From positions 28,079 through 92,078 of the forward strand of contig NZ_JAAXKZ010000007.1 in assembly GCF_012911875.1 (NCBI RefSeq): a DNA stretch of 64,000 nucleotides, read 5' to 3'. Positions 62,652-64,000 of the stretch are shown here, in pieces (the first letter of the stretch is position 1; the number at the start of each line of letters is the position of its first letter). The DNA is from Pseudonocardia bannensis. Its GTDB lineage: Bacteria > Actinomycetota > Actinomycetes > Mycobacteriales > Pseudonocardiaceae. The position numbers were made by a program, and so were the translations under genes. The notes beneath the pieces are model-generated. The model was not told the origin of the DNA. It saw only the letters and a program-made list of their open reading frames with translations, and searched no databases.

Positions 62652-63088
62652 CGGGTCTCCTCAGGATCGATCTGGGTCTCGTCGGGACAGTCGGCGCACC
62701 GGCCGGACAGGGCCACGTGGGTCACGTCCAGCTCGAAGCCCGATTCGCGTCGCAGCCGCTCCGCCAGGCCGTCCATCAGGTCGGTCGGGGCCTCCATCAC
62801 CGTGCCGCAGTTGTGGCACACCAGGTGCACATGCTGGTGCTCCTGCTCGGAGTAGGTCGGGGCGCCGTGACCCAGGTGCGTGTGCCGCACCATGCCGAGC
62901 CGCTCGAGCAGGTCGAGGGTCCGGTAGACGGTCGTGATGTTCACGGCCGGGGCCGCGCTCTGGACCTGTGCGCAGATCTGCTCGGGGGTCGCGTGGCCCA
63001 GGTCTCGGACCGCGTCGATCACGAGCTGTCGCTGCGGGGTCATCCGGAGTCCGCGCCGGTGCAGCGTCTGTCGCAGCGAGGTGTCCAC
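62648..63088 (-). CDS. Fur family transcriptional regulator
   Basis: 146 residues. A winged helix (RMTPQRQLVIDAVRDLGHATPEQICAQVQ, then INITTVYRTLDLLERLGMV) precedes the metal and dimer domain, with HxHxx at EHQHVHLVCHNCG and a second Cys pair in GRCADCPDE. These give a Cys4 structural zinc site and a His-rich regulatory site, as in Zur or Fur members. The metal is not decided by sequence. The GTG at 63088 is the start (DTSLRQTLHRRG follows). The gene is followed by ygfZ, coupled by ATGA. Confidence 0.9.
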   Translation of the reverse strand: MDTSLRQTLHRRGLRMTPQRQLVIDAVRDLGHATPEQICAQVQSAAPAVNITTVYRTLDLLERLGMVRHTHLGHGAPTYSEQEHQHVHLVCHNCGTVMEAPTDLMDGLAERLRRESGFELDVTHVALSGRCADCPDETQIDPEETR

Positions 63089-63339
63089 GGGCCCGATGGT
63101 AGGCCGCTGCGCTGGCGGGCGTCCCTGCCGCCGGAGGCACTATCGTGCCGTTCTGCGGCCCCGCCCCGCCGTCGTCCTCCACTGCGGTGACACGCAACGG
63201 TCAGATGACGGCCTGCTGCCGCCAGCGGGTTGGCCCGTGATCATCATGCTCCGTTAGGGTGAACGACGCTGGTTGACCACGACGATCTACCTACCCTCGG
63301 CGAAATGAACCGGGGTGGGAAGGTGCTGGAGGATCATCG
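63089..63339. other. divergent promoter region of the fur-like and DivIVA-like genes
   Basis: 250 bases without a gene. A TAGGGT hexamer (63255-63260) on the plus strand could be a -10 for the DivIVA-like gene. No Fur-box palindrome was clear by eye. Confidence 0.35.
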
Positions 63340-64000
63340 ATGACGGCTGACGGGGTCGATCGGTCGATGGGGGCTCCGCGTTTCGACGTCGTGCTCCGCG
63401 GCTACGACCGACGACAGGTCGACGAGCACGTGGCACGCCTGCAGCGGGTACTGGCGCGGATGCGTGCGGACCTCGACGTGGCGCGCAGCCAGCCCATGCA
63501 GGCGGTCCAGCCCACGACGGGCGGCCTCACGGTCCCCGGCGCGCCGACCCCGCCCGGAAGCACCCGGGCGCCGCGCCCCGCGCCGCGCCCCCGGCCCGGT
63601 CCGCCGCGGCCGGCCGGTCAGTCCCCGGACGTGATCGACAACTTCACGGACCGGATGCAGAGCATCCTGCAGGCGGCCGAGGAGGAAGCCGACGAGATCC
63701 GCAACCAGGCGCGGTCCGCGGCGCGCGCGGACGAGCAGGGCCTCCGCGCGGAGCTGGCCGAGCTGATCCAGCAGCGGGCTGCGGTGCTCGCCGATCTGAC
63801 CCGGCTGCGCGGCCAGCTGGAGAGCATGCTGTCCGGGCCCACCGCCCGGATGATGGCCCCGGCGCGCGACACCGCACCGGGTGGCCCCGATGGCCCGGCG
63901 CAGCCCGTTCCCCCGCAGCAGGACGCCCCGCTGCCCGGTGGCCCCGCGAGACCGTCTCCGCGGCCCTCCCCGGGACGAGCTCGGGAGACCGGACCGGCCC
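63340..64000 (+). CDS. DivIVA-domain coiled-coil protein, 3' end missing
   Basis: ATG 63340, with GGAGG 8 bases upstream, opens a frame with no stop to the window end (220 residues visible). The first 45 residues hold a DivIVA/Wag31-type motif: FDVVLRGYDRRQVDEHVARLQ. A Pro-rich linker (about 55-90) follows, then a helical coiled coil (DRMQSILQAAEEEADEIRNQ, and so on) and a Pro-rich end. The protein is likely a polar or septal membrane-curvature or scaffold protein. The gene is divergent from the fur-like gene. Confidence 0.75.
   Translation, partial: MTADGVDRSMGAPRFDVVLRGYDRRQVDEHVARLQRVLARMRADLDVARSQPMQAVQPTTGGLTVPGAPTPPGSTRAPRPAPRPRPGPPRPAGQSPDVIDNFTDRMQSILQAAEEEADEIRNQARSAARADEQGLRAELAELIQQRAAVLADLTRLRGQLESMLSGPTARMMAPARDTAPGGPDGPAQPVPPQQDAPLPGGPARPSPRPSPGRARETGPA

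Overview
The window is chromosomal DNA from a high-GC actinobacterium. Genes are dense, many starts are GTG, third codon positions are mostly G or C, and neighbouring genes often overlap by ATGA or GTGA. Gene content and order match two core Mycobacterium tuberculosis neighbourhoods recalled from knowledge (topA to ephE, and purD to purM plus the DUF3073 gene). A Pseudonocardiaceae-type organism, possibly Pseudonocardia, fits best, but genus is an inference. No prophage, insertion sequence, CRISPR array or biosynthetic cluster is visible.

Region 1 (1-6000) is accessory. It holds the end of a DUF1707 membrane protein, an alpha/beta hydrolase, a TetR regulator divergent from a limonene-monooxygenase-like flavin enzyme, and then a decayed stretch. 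That stretch contains an OhrR/MarR N-terminal stump, an ATPase-GAF chimera broken by an in-frame TGA, and two unrecognised small proteins. A SnoaL-like protein and tRNA-Pro(CGG) with a strong terminator follow.

Region 2 (6000-31150) is core: metallophosphoesterase, YqeY, topoisomerase I, an Rv3647c-like protein, three tandem paralogous lipoproteins, a K+-independent-type H+-pyrophosphatase, an MrfA-like helicase, and a compact Flp/Tad pilus operon on the minus strand. The Tad operon has two membrane-platform genes, an ATPase, a TadZ/Ssd protein and three pilin-like proteins. A 6C small RNA lies just upstream of it. Then come an HAD-IB phosphatase, a degenerate Fic-like protein, acetyl-CoA synthetase, an ArfB-type release factor, a holin-like membrane protein and an EphE-like epoxide hydrolase.

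Region 3 (31150-34230) has a Na+/H+ antiporter divergent from a UBP-type zinc-finger protein, whose stop codon is shared with a convergent secreted GlpQ phosphodiesterase.

Region 4 (34300-56830) is a purine-biosynthesis archipelago: purD, purB-purC, purS-purQ, purL, purF and purM. Other genes sit between them: an aminotransferase, a frameshifted K+ channel, threonine aldolase, a SigE-family sigma factor with a likely membrane partner, TetR, a DUF2334 protein and an MBL-fold hydrolase. A three-gene signalling operon (receiver-PP2C phosphatase, CHASE3 histidine kinase, Rcp1-type response regulator), an SCP-like protein and a PAS-GGDEF-EAL protein are also inserted. Several purine genes appear leaderless, with a TANNNT (mostly TAGGCT) -10 element 7 to 9 bases before the start codon.

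Region 5 (56830-64000) has a Nudix-winged-helix (NrtR-like) regulator with a palindromic operator candidate, a decayed GntR/membrane-protein pair, a TSUP permease, DUF3073, a conserved unknown protein, an MFS transporter, YgfZ, a Fur-family regulator and the 5' part of a DivIVA-like coiled-coil gene cut by the window end.
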